Source of the DNA: a virus | IMG/VR virus record: IMGVR_UViG_3300028045_000100 | Location: 1 to 23,795 of that record | Direction: 5' to 3' (one strand) | DNA: 23,795 bases | Part shown: one piece after another, positions 16,131 through 23,501 of the stretch | Layout: the number at the start of each line of letters is the position of its first letter | How positions within the stretch are numbered: position 1 is the stretch's first letter | The notes under the pieces: model-generated | What the model was told of the DNA's origin: nothing | The model's input: the letters and a program-made list of their open reading frames with translations, nothing else | The model's database searches: none | Program-made: the position numbers and the translations under genes

Positions 16131-18032
16131 TTAGTCCCCTATACCTTGAACCACTTCTACAGCCGTATTATTATTATTGATAATATTATTTTTACTTTTT
16201 ACGGATTGGTCCCTCACCTGTTTTAAAATTTCATTTAATTCCCCTTCCGATAAATTCTCTATCATCTTATCAATTTCTGCTTTATCTTCATCACTAAGTT
16301 TCGTTTTCTCTTTTATTTTACCCGAAATTTCTTCTCCCTTAAGTCCAATATCATTAAATGTTGATTTTGTCGAATCTATCGCCTGATTAGCATTAACAAT
16401 CCATTCATCAGTGTATCTAATAGATTGTTCCTGAATACCCTCATCCACTAAATTCCCACCTGGTTCATATCTAGCACAACTTACACGCACTGGTTCCCCA
16501 TCCTTACATATAAAATAGTCACAAAAATCATCAGGTAACCATTCTCTAACCACTTTACCACTATCATCTACAACAGGCTTATTAGTATCTAAACCTCTCT
16601 GATATTTAATAAAATCCTGGTATTCACCTTTCCCCATACCATTTATTTTCATACTGTCCAGAACATCAAATTCATCATCATTCCATAAATACCCATCTCC
16701 ATTTTCATAAGCCATACTATTTTGTTCTATAGTACTAATATCCTTAGAATATTTTAACTCATAACACTCAGAAACTTTTGTAAACCCATCCAATCTCCAT
16801 ATTAAAACCTTTGGTTTATGTATATTAAATAATAAAGATTGAGCACCTGGTAGTTTTTGAATAATGTATTTTCCCAAATTGAATAACCCATAACCTAATT
16901 TCGTTTCCATAGCAACAACCGAACCCATAATAGTAGTTTTATAAAGTAAAGAAGCCTTATTCCATGGGGTTTTATATTTACTTGATTTAGTAATGACTTT
17001 ATGTAGTGCTCTTCCTGGCCACAACCCAGCAATATCACTCATCGTTCTAATATTTAGGAATGGCATCAACCCATCTGGTGAAGTCATTCTAAATATACGA
17101 TCAGAGTCTATACCATCAATGGCTTTCATTTTTCCCAAAATCCTACATATCTTATTTTTCGAAGTAAAAACATATTTTATACCAACTTTAGCTACTATAG
17201 TAGTGAATGCTTCCGCATATTTCTCCGACCACTCATTTGTTTCTTCCGCAATGTCTCTTATTATCTTTTTCCCTTTCTCTTTCGACTTAATAAGTGACAT
17301 TTTTTCATCCGCAGCTAGTAAATCATCCAATTCTTTAGTGTCTACTCCACGAACAGACTTCATATCATCAACATGTTTTACCACATCATCAACTATATCA
17401 GTTCCATCATCAGCAGTTTTAAATAAAGCTATTTCATCAACATAATTGTCTTTTAAATCTTTAAACGCCTCTTCTACATTTGACCCTTCTTTCCATACCA
17501 CATCACTAGATAACCTCTGGGAAATATTCTCTTGTAAATTATCTAAATTTTGTTTTGTAGATGATGATTTCCAAATATCATCCAAATGTTTATTTAAAGT
17601 TTTTTCTGCACCATCAAAAGTAATTCGAGTATTCAAATTTGCACCATTATTTTTAAGAGTGGATTTAAAAGATTTCCACCACCCATCTGATAACATAGTT
17701 TTAGATGGTAAAGCACCTGTTCCAGTAGATAATATATCATCTGTCATTTTTGTTATAGAAGAACCCCATCCCTTAGTAATAAATTCATCAAATGCTGGAT
17801 CTTTTCTAACCGCTTTAACCAACCCATCGGCATTAGAAATTTCCGATGAGAAATTTTTCCATTTATTACCTTTTATTACATTTTGTGGTGTAGCATCATC
17901 AACCAAAGATAATAAAGCATCTACCCAAGCAAATCTACCACCAGGACCCGCTTCAGTTATTAAATTACCATATAATCTTTCTTCAGTGAATAAAGATTTA
18001 ATTCTTTCTATTTCTTCGCTAATATTTTTCAT
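16131..18032 (-). CDS. Leader-bearing putative virion cargo protein, 633 aa
   Basis: I do not recognise the mature protein. The N-terminus carries the shared leader (ISEEIERIKSLFTEERLYGN) ending in LITE at residues 24-27, followed by Ala, a good [L/I]-x-E prohead-protease site. Residues ~30-290 are mostly helical and charged (DIVDDVVKHVDDMKSVRG, KKIIRDIAEETNEWSEKYAE). Residues ~350-400 hold a moderately hydrophobic stretch (SLLYKTTIMGSVVAMETKLG) that might touch membrane. Residues ~400-530 contain several Cys and Trp (WLPDDFCDYFICKDGEPVRV, then SCARYEPGG), suggesting a folded domain. The tail is helical and ends in a run of Asn and VVQGIGD. It lies 26 bases after the 182-residue leader gene, with the 10-base tandem repeat running into its start codon. 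Capsid-packaged or injected protein is my inference. Confidence 0.85.
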   Translation of the reverse strand: MKNISEEIERIKSLFTEERLYGNLITEAGPGGRFAWVDALLSLVDDATPQNVIKGNKWKNFSSEISNADGLVKAVRKDPAFDEFITKGWGSSITKMTDDILSTGTGALPSKTMLSDGWWKSFKSTLKNNGANLNTRITFDGAEKTLNKHLDDIWKSSSTKQNLDNLQENISQRLSSDVVWKEGSNVEEAFKDLKDNYVDEIALFKTADDGTDIVDDVVKHVDDMKSVRGVDTKELDDLLAADEKMSLIKSKEKGKKIIRDIAEETNEWSEKYAEAFTTIVAKVGIKYVFTSKNKICRILGKMKAIDGIDSDRIFRMTSPDGLMPFLNIRTMSDIAGLWPGRALHKVITKSSKYKTPWNKASLLYKTTIMGSVVAMETKLGYGLFNLGKYIIQKLPGAQSLLFNIHKPKVLIWRLDGFTKVSECYELKYSKDISTIEQNSMAYENGDGYLWNDDEFDVLDSMKINGMGKGEYQDFIKYQRGLDTNKPVVDDSGKVVREWLPDDFCDYFICKDGEPVRVSCARYEPGGNLVDEGIQEQSIRYTDEWIVNANQAIDSTKSTFNDIGLKGEEISGKIKEKTKLSDEDKAEIDKMIENLSEGELNEILKQVRDQSVKSKNNIINNNNTAVEVVQGIGD

Positions 18033-18070
18033 TGTTTTTTATTGTTTTTTATTGTTTTTCATTGTTTTAT
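18031..18070 (-). repeat. 10-base tandem repeat across a gene junction
   Basis: Four copies of a 10-base unit (ATTGTTTTTY on the plus strand; third and fourth copies slightly changed) start at 18031, 18041, 18051 and 18061. They cover the last codons and stop of the 182-residue gene, the gap and the ATG of the 633-residue gene. An extra ATG at 18062 overlaps the stop as ATGA and opens a seven-codon frame (MKNNKKQ). This looks like slippage of a start-codon region. Confidence 0.85.
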
Positions 18071-18607
18071 CCATCTATCCCAATCCAATGTAGGTTTTTG
18101 GTATATTTTTTTACCATTCACCCATGAAGATGAACTATCTATTTTATATCTATCGACTTTTATCTCCATTTGTATTTCTCCACCATTACAAATAAACTCC
18201 CCCCTATATTCTACATATTTTACTTTTTCATCAATACCATAAGCTGCTTTTAGGTCTTTAGGATTCTCATAGTCCACCTTCCATCCAAACTCATTTTTAT
18301 CGTTAACAAACATATATATTTGTTTCCGATTATCATTTGGGTGTCCACCGCGAACTATAATAGTACATTTACCACCATTATCAAATTCTTTATAATTTAA
18401 ACCCTTATCATCAAGAATTTCTTTAACACAAACTAAATTAGTATCTGGATTAGTGCAATTTCCTGGTTTTACTACCTCATAATCCTTACTTCTCAGTAGT
18501 GTTATAGCTTCTGATTCACTATCACAAGTTTCAACAAGATTACCATATAACCTACTTTCATTAAATAATGACTTTATTCGTTCTATTTCCACACTAAATT
18601 CATTCAT
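18059..18607 (-). CDS. Leader-bearing putative virion cargo protein, 182 aa
   Basis: The smallest member of the leader family. Residues 5-26 carry the leader (VEIERIKSLFNESRLYGNLV) ending in LVE at residues 24-26, then Thr-Cys. The mature part begins CDSESEAITLLRSKDYEVVK and includes several cysteines (in CDSE, GNCTN, LVCVKE, GKCTI and FICNGG), unusual for a cytoplasmic phage protein and compatible with disulfides or metal binding. A strand-rich centre (GKCTIIVRGGHPNDNRKQIY, YVEYRGEFICNGGEIQMEIK) is followed by a Trp-containing tail (DWDRWIKQ). I know no family. It lies 47 bases after the 805-residue gene, with the exact recurrent motif only two bases before its ATG, so its mRNA, if started there, would be nearly leaderless. 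Confidence 0.85.
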   Translation of the reverse strand: MNEFSVEIERIKSLFNESRLYGNLVETCDSESEAITLLRSKDYEVVKPGNCTNPDTNLVCVKEILDDKGLNYKEFDNGGKCTIIVRGGHPNDNRKQIYMFVNDKNEFGWKVDYENPKDLKAAYGIDEKVKYVEYRGEFICNGGEIQMEIKVDRYKIDSSSSWVNGKKIYQKPTLDWDRWIKQ

Positions 18608-18609
18608 AT

Positions 18610-18620
18610 ATTATAAATAT
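18610..18620. promoter_or_regulatory. Recurrent intergenic motif, copy 3
   Basis: An exact ATATTTATAAT on the minus strand, ending two bases before the ATG at 18607. This is closer than copies 1 and 2 (12 bases). If it is a promoter here, transcription would have to start at or inside the gene start. Confidence 0.35.
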
Positions 18621-18654
18621 ATTAAATTTCAATAAAATATATTATTATTCATAA

Positions 18655-21072
18655 TTACCAATCTATCATCATATCAACTATACCATCGGATATTTCATCC
18701 ATCTCTTGTACAGTTAGTTTTCCATCATCATCTTTAAGTTTATTAGAAATATATGCAAATATTTTTTCATATTCTTCTCCACCCATTAATTCTAAACAAC
18801 TATTACCCTCAATAGTATCTAAATAGGTGATATTCTTTTTACAATAGGAATTAAATACTTTTTCTGTAGTTTCACAATTACCCTTTCTCCAAGTTTCAAC
18901 ATTTTTCTCTTTAACATACCCCCAAGAATCTTCAGAAGTTAAATCTGGATATATTTTATAATCATAATTTCCACCAGCTTTAACAGAAATCCCACCACTT
19001 GTTATTTCTTGATTTAATTTTTCATCAGTTATATCTTCAAAACCTTGAGTACAATTATCAGTAAAATTATCATATAATGGTAACGTATCTATACCTTCTC
19101 GTAATTCGTATTCTTTAAAATTTGATAGACTAGTGGCGAGCATTTCATCAACCTCTTTATGAGTATCAATATTAAGATCATCAATTAAATCACTAAGAAA
19201 ATTATTTATTTGATCTTCACTTGCCCCTTTTTTTATTAATTCCTTCTTAAATTCTTTATAAGAATACATTTGCATTCCCCCATATAAAAGACCCATTATA
19301 CCTCCCTCTACTTTTGTTGTTGGTGCAACATGTTTCCATAATTTATGGTACATATTTTCCCCAAACGTTCTTTTTAATGATTCCCTAACCGCTCTTCTTT
19401 CATTCATCCCTTGCCTCATCAACCAATCAACCTTTCTCATAAACTCATTATTTTTTTCAGCCCACTTCACCAATTCTTTCTGATTACCTTTTCCAACTTG
19501 TAATGTAATATCATCTAATAATTTTTTACCGCCCGAAGACATAGATTCTCTTTCTAATTGTAATATCTTGGCGATTTCTTTTTCACTCTTACCTCTAGTC
19601 TTACCCAAAACAGTAATTAATTCCTCAGCAGACTCTTTACTGGCTTTATATGTTACACTTAACGCTTTAGACAATAACGCACCACCTAATAAAAATCCAG
19701 CCCTCATAGATGCTTCACCATAATTCCCTTTTGCCAATGATATGCTGACGTTGCCAATTTCCAAAGCCGTTGCCGCTGCCCAAGTAACTGGAGTTGGAAT
19801 TAAATATAATATAATAGATGCAGCATCTATCCAATCTTGAGTCTCCCAGCTATCAATCCATTGTCCAAAAGCATTCAAAGTATCCATAGGTCCCTTTACT
19901 TTTACACCATATTTCTTTCTAAGTTCTAACATCCTATGAGTTGCACCATGTGAAACACAATGAAAATTTGATCTATTAGTTTTAGGGTTTGTCATAGCAT
20001 CTTTACACATAGACTTAATTTTATTAATGTCCTTAGTCCCATACACAAGATCAAACCAATTACCATAATTATGAACCCCAGTTTCTTTCTCAAATGAGGC
20101 GGCACTCCAATTTTGATTAGGTACATTACCACCATGATATACTTGACCCATTGGAAAATAACACATCCATGGTTGTTTTGCTGCACTTGGTAAAAATGTT
20201 CTTTTTTCATTATAACTCTTAAGTGTTCCATATGCATCCATACTTTCAATTAAAACCCTATCTCCACTTCCACTCGAATCATTTCCTAGTGTCCAAAAGT
20301 AAACCATTCTACAACTATCATAACCTCCCAGAAGAAGTGATTTATAGTTTTCAATTTCTCGTAAATATTTATAACCTATTTCATTTATCATGGCTGGTTG
20401 AATATCTTCGTAATTAGTGAAAAATAAATAATAGTCCATATTTTCTTTAGGTACAGTTGGCCAACCCCAAGCCTTTAAAGTTTTATTTCCTTCATTAAAA
20501 CTCATCTCCTTCCACGCTCTTGTTTTTACCTTTTCTTCCCAATATTTTTTTTTATTCCTTTTTTTTTCATAAAAACTTCTTCTATACTTATCTAATTTCG
20601 TATATAATTTAGAATCATTAACCCCTTCATTGTCATCAATAAACCCTGTATAGTTAGGTTCAAACCCATCTGGTATTGGGGCACCTTCTTTTATATACCT
20701 ATAATTATCATCACCACCAATTTCATATTCTTTTCTTATAATACCTTTTCTTCCACCTTTATTAGAGTGGGTTTTCCAACCAGTTTTTAACAAATCCGCA
20801 CCAGAATTATCTGCATAAATCTGCCATTTACCATTTTCTCTATTTTTCACACTTTTTCTTACCCAATGTCTTTCACAATCGGCCCAAACCTTCCATTGAT
20901 AATCATACCCATCTTTAAATGGGTTTTTTATTGTCCAATCAAAAGGTGCATCCCAACCATTCACCCACTTACCTTTTATATTACAATATCCCTTTTTAAC
21001 CACAGGGTCATCTTGTTCACCCAAAAACAATCTATTATATTGAGACTCCGATATTACTATTCTTTGTGCCAT
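18655..21072 (-). CDS. Large leader-bearing putative cargo/effector protein with hydrophobic core, 805 aa
   Basis: The leader differs from its neighbours: RIVISESQYNRLFLGEQ at residues 4-20, with LGE at 17-19 as possible protease site. The N-terminal ~350 residues are Trp/Tyr-rich (KGKWVNGWDAPFDWTIKNPF, NRENGKWQIYAD) with several Lys-rich stretches. Around residues 369-390 comes NFHCVSHGATHRMLELRKKYG in part (Cys, two His four apart), a possible active or metal site. Residues ~414-476 are hydrophobic (IILYLIPTPVTWAAATALEI, AGFLLGGALLSKAL), like the pre-toxin or membrane-insertion segments of secreted toxins. A helical part with another small hydrophobic stretch (GGIMGLLYGGMQMY, ~residue 590) follows, then a Cys-containing C-terminus. 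I cannot name the family. Position and leader suggest a virion-packaged protein delivered to the host; toxin-like activity is speculation. Confidence 0.85.
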   Translation of the reverse strand: MAQRIVISESQYNRLFLGEQDDPVVKKGYCNIKGKWVNGWDAPFDWTIKNPFKDGYDYQWKVWADCERHWVRKSVKNRENGKWQIYADNSGADLLKTGWKTHSNKGGRKGIIRKEYEIGGDDNYRYIKEGAPIPDGFEPNYTGFIDDNEGVNDSKLYTKLDKYRRSFYEKKRNKKKYWEEKVKTRAWKEMSFNEGNKTLKAWGWPTVPKENMDYYLFFTNYEDIQPAMINEIGYKYLREIENYKSLLLGGYDSCRMVYFWTLGNDSSGSGDRVLIESMDAYGTLKSYNEKRTFLPSAAKQPWMCYFPMGQVYHGGNVPNQNWSAASFEKETGVHNYGNWFDLVYGTKDINKIKSMCKDAMTNPKTNRSNFHCVSHGATHRMLELRKKYGVKVKGPMDTLNAFGQWIDSWETQDWIDAASIILYLIPTPVTWAAATALEIGNVSISLAKGNYGEASMRAGFLLGGALLSKALSVTYKASKESAEELITVLGKTRGKSEKEIAKILQLERESMSSGGKKLLDDITLQVGKGNQKELVKWAEKNNEFMRKVDWLMRQGMNERRAVRESLKRTFGENMYHKLWKHVAPTTKVEGGIMGLLYGGMQMYSYKEFKKELIKKGASEDQINNFLSDLIDDLNIDTHKEVDEMLATSLSNFKEYELREGIDTLPLYDNFTDNCTQGFEDITDEKLNQEITSGGISVKAGGNYDYKIYPDLTSEDSWGYVKEKNVETWRKGNCETTEKVFNSYCKKNITYLDTIEGNSCLELMGGEEYEKIFAYISNKLKDDDGKLTVQEMDEISDGIVDMMIDW

Positions 21073-21080
21073 TTATTTAA

Positions 21081-21848
21081 TTAAGTCACTTTAATTTTTA
21101 TTGTTTGTGGACCATCACCCCTTACATTTAATACCTCAATAGTAGGATTAGAAGAAATGCTAGCACTAAGATTATTATCCTTTATAATCTTTTTAATAGA
21201 ATCGGTAATATCCTCTTTATACTCATCCCAAAACATTTTATTATTTTTATTAACCAAAGTATCCTTTGTTTTAATAATAAATTTATCTGTAGTATTCCCA
21301 ACTTTATTTATTCTTCCCCATATTTTATTAGGGTCTTTTACTGAAGATATTTTTATTTCTTTTTTGTTTTCAGCTTTGGCCATCTTTTTAAGTTTTTTAC
21401 TTTTGATATCAAATGGGTCAACTACATCTTCTTTATCCTTTTCTTTACCTAGAGCAACATCTTTAATAGAATAATTTAAATACCCCAACCTCTTTTCATC
21501 TGGTTGGTTTTTGTCGTACATAACTTTTAACATATTTAAAAACTCATCTCTATTCAAACCAGCAAAATTAGGTATTTTTAATGTCTGTTCAAAATTATCT
21601 ACACAATTATTTAAAGTTTCTAATTCTTTAGATAAAAAATCATCAGTAAATATAGATTTGTTTGTTATTTTAGGTCTTTTCTTAGGTTGAAAATTTAAAA
21701 TTTTATTGGAGGCTAACATTAATCTACCATTACAATATTTTAAGGCTTCTTTATCATCTTTTTTCTCAAATTTAGGATCATCTTCCATAATTAACCCCAT
21801 AATAGACTTAATCCTTTTTATTTCTTCATTTAATGTTTCTCTTTCCAT
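21081..21848 (-). CDS. Leader-bearing basic putative cargo protein, 255 aa
   Basis: The leader TLNEEIKRIKSIMGLIMEDD (residues 5-24) matches the shared type in its first half but is shortened: the RLYGN part is missing and LIME at 19-22 supplies the I-x-E site. The mature part is lysine-rich (KKDDKEALKYCNGR, FQPKKRPKITNK, FDIKSKKLKKMAKAENKKEI), which would suit a DNA-contacting internal protein like those of T4. The last ~85 residues (IWGRINKVGNTTDKFIIKTK and onward to TIKIKVT) resemble the C-terminal domain of the upstream 505-residue protein, suggesting a duplicated module. It lies eight bases from both neighbours, so the three genes are co-transcribed. Function unknown. Confidence 0.85.
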   Translation of the reverse strand: MERETLNEEIKRIKSIMGLIMEDDPKFEKKDDKEALKYCNGRLMLASNKILNFQPKKRPKITNKSIFTDDFLSKELETLNNCVDNFEQTLKIPNFAGLNRDEFLNMLKVMYDKNQPDEKRLGYLNYSIKDVALGKEKDKEDVVDPFDIKSKKLKKMAKAENKKEIKISSVKDPNKIWGRINKVGNTTDKFIIKTKDTLVNKNNKMFWDEYKEDITDSIKKIIKDNNLSASISSNPTIEVLNVRGDGPQTIKIKVT

Positions 21849-21856
21849 AATTATTT

Positions 21857-23374
21857 TTATTTAAATTCCACCGTAAATTTATTTTTATTATTAAATACGA
21901 TTTTTGGAGTAATATTTTCTGGGTTATTATAAAATTTATTAACAGCGTTTTCTAATGCGTTTTTAGCTTTATCATGTAACACCCATTTTCCACCAACCTT
22001 ACCCGTCATTTTAAATTTAGTTTTTAATTTAAAAGTATTATTACCTATAGATTTTATGTCACCTATTTTTTTAGTTCTAATGGCACCGTCATACATAACA
22101 TCAACTACCTCACCCTCCATATTATCTTTTTCGGTTACACCTACTTTTGTTTCAGTATCCGTTGTAGTATCATCCGTTGTAGTATCTGACCCGCCTTCCT
22201 CTTCAGCCCCTTCTTTACCTCCCATTACATCTACTTGAGGTAGTTCTTGTACCTTATTTTTTGGGTTTGTTAAAAAAGTAACACCGTCTTCACCTTCTTT
22301 TTCTATCCAACCAAGATCTATTAAATAATTAAAATAATCATCATCATCAAACCCTTTAACTAAATTTACATCTATATTTTCCACATTTTTAGAAACTAAA
22401 GTTTTGTCTTTAATCCAATCATCAAATAAAATGTGTGAAGTATCTTCAGTAACTGCGAATATATTAGTTACAGAAAGATTAGAAAATAACTTAGAATATC
22501 CATCATAATCATAATAAAACTCAAAATCGTCTATAAATAGATCATCAACATTTTTTAAATTAGGTAAAAATTTACCTATATAAAAAGGGTCTGAATCAAA
22601 TACTAATTGTTTAATAGCTGTAACATTAGGAAAATTTTCATTACAAAATTCAATAACACCATTATCCGATTTAAACATAGAAGGATACTCTAATTTTTTA
22701 ATTTCTGTAATAGAACTTAATAATTCTTCAGGTATTTTCATTTTTGGTGTACCACATTTTTGTTCGAATTCACTATTAAACCCAAACAATTTGTAAATAT
22801 CCAACACCCCATCAACCATAGACTCTTCTAATGTTTCTTTAGTAACTACCATACAACCATCATCACCCACAGGTGGACACCCCTCAGTAACCTTAGTTTC
22901 TTCCTCACTATTAACAAAATTATCACATTTCCCTTTAATTTCATTTAAAAGGGTTAATAATTCTTCTAAGTCATCTTTTACTCCAAACTTTTTGGCGTCA
23001 GCACCATCCTTTTCTTCATCTATCACTTCTATTCCCTCATCAATTTTTTTCCTATTTTCTGGATTACATATTACTTCTATCCCTTTTTTACAATCCATTC
23101 CTTCTATTTCTTTTTTACTTTCTTTAAGTACTAATAATAATTCTTGAATCTTTTTCTTTTTCTCTTTATTAAATGTAATCATTTCTCCAGTTTCCGCTAT
23201 TGAGATTAATTTCTCTAAAATTTCTATTGCCCTATTTTGTTTTGGTTTAAACCATTCACACGTATCATCATTCACTACCTCTTGTTCCACCAAATTTCCA
23301 TATAATCTTGATTCACCGAATAATGATTTCATTCGATTAATTTCTTCATTTAATGTGTTATATTTTCTTTTCAT
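21857..23374 (-). CDS. Leader-bearing putative cargo protein with LRR-like segment, 505 aa
   Basis: This is the first gene of the leader cluster. Its leader (LNEEINRMKSLFGESRLYGN, residues 8-27) ends in LVE at 28-30, then Gln. Residues ~40-170 are helical and charged with scattered cysteines. Residues ~215-308 contain LRR-like repeats about 22 residues apart (PNVTAIKQLVFD, PNLKNVDDLFID). Around residue 395 an acidic linker (GSDTTTDDTTTDTETK) is encoded by a perfect-phase 15-base repeat at 22158-22187. The last ~95 residues form a domain (GDIKSIGNNTFKLKTKFKM and onward) that resembles the end of the next protein. It lies 127 bases after the tail tube stop, behind a terminator and a copy of the recurrent motif. 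LRR-type recognition is possible; the function is unknown. Confidence 0.85.
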   Translation of the reverse strand: MKRKYNTLNEEINRMKSLFGESRLYGNLVEQEVVNDDTCEWFKPKQNRAIEILEKLISIAETGEMITFNKEKKKKIQELLLVLKESKKEIEGMDCKKGIEVICNPENRKKIDEGIEVIDEEKDGADAKKFGVKDDLEELLTLLNEIKGKCDNFVNSEEETKVTEGCPPVGDDGCMVVTKETLEESMVDGVLDIYKLFGFNSEFEQKCGTPKMKIPEELLSSITEIKKLEYPSMFKSDNGVIEFCNENFPNVTAIKQLVFDSDPFYIGKFLPNLKNVDDLFIDDFEFYYDYDGYSKLFSNLSVTNIFAVTEDTSHILFDDWIKDKTLVSKNVENIDVNLVKGFDDDDYFNYLIDLGWIEKEGEDGVTFLTNPKNKVQELPQVDVMGGKEGAEEEGGSDTTTDDTTTDTETKVGVTEKDNMEGEVVDVMYDGAIRTKKIGDIKSIGNNTFKLKTKFKMTGKVGGKWVLHDKAKNALENAVNKFYNNPENITPKIVFNNKNKFTVEFK

Positions 23375-23397
23375 ATAATATGGTTTTATACCTTTAT

Positions 23398-23408
23398 ATT
23401 ATAAATAT
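23398..23408. promoter_or_regulatory. Recurrent intergenic motif, copy 4, candidate promoter of the leader-gene cluster
   Basis: An exact ATATTTATAAT on the minus strand, 23 bases before the ATG at 23374 and just downstream of the intrinsic terminator. A new promoter is needed here if the terminator is efficient, which makes this the best-placed of the four copies. Confidence 0.45.
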
Positions 23409-23438
23409 TGAATTATAATAAAAAAACCTTTTAAACAT

Positions 23439-23478
23439 AAAAAATCCCCTTTATAAGTTTAATATATAAAGAGGATTT
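23439..23478 (-). terminator. Intrinsic terminator after the tail tube gene
   Basis: On the minus strand the stem AAATCCTCTTTATA pairs with TATAAAGGGGATTT (one G-T wobble) across a nine-base loop and runs into six T. It lies about 24 bases after the tail tube stop at 23502. It would end the abundant tail-tube transcript and limit read-through into the cargo genes. Confidence 0.85.
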
Positions 23479-23501
23479 ATAAATAATAAATTATTTAAAT
23501 A

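Noticed and set aside
17446-18093. 215-codon open frame on the plus strand
   Set aside because: It is antisense to the leader-bearing 633-residue gene, has no recognisable content and arises from the low frequency of stop complements in that gene. Other plus-strand frames were dismissed for the same reason.
1983-23408. TATAAATA on the plus strand taken as T4 late promoters
   Set aside because: In that orientation they would transcribe away from every gene they precede and antisense to the upstream gene. I report the motif without fixing its direction.
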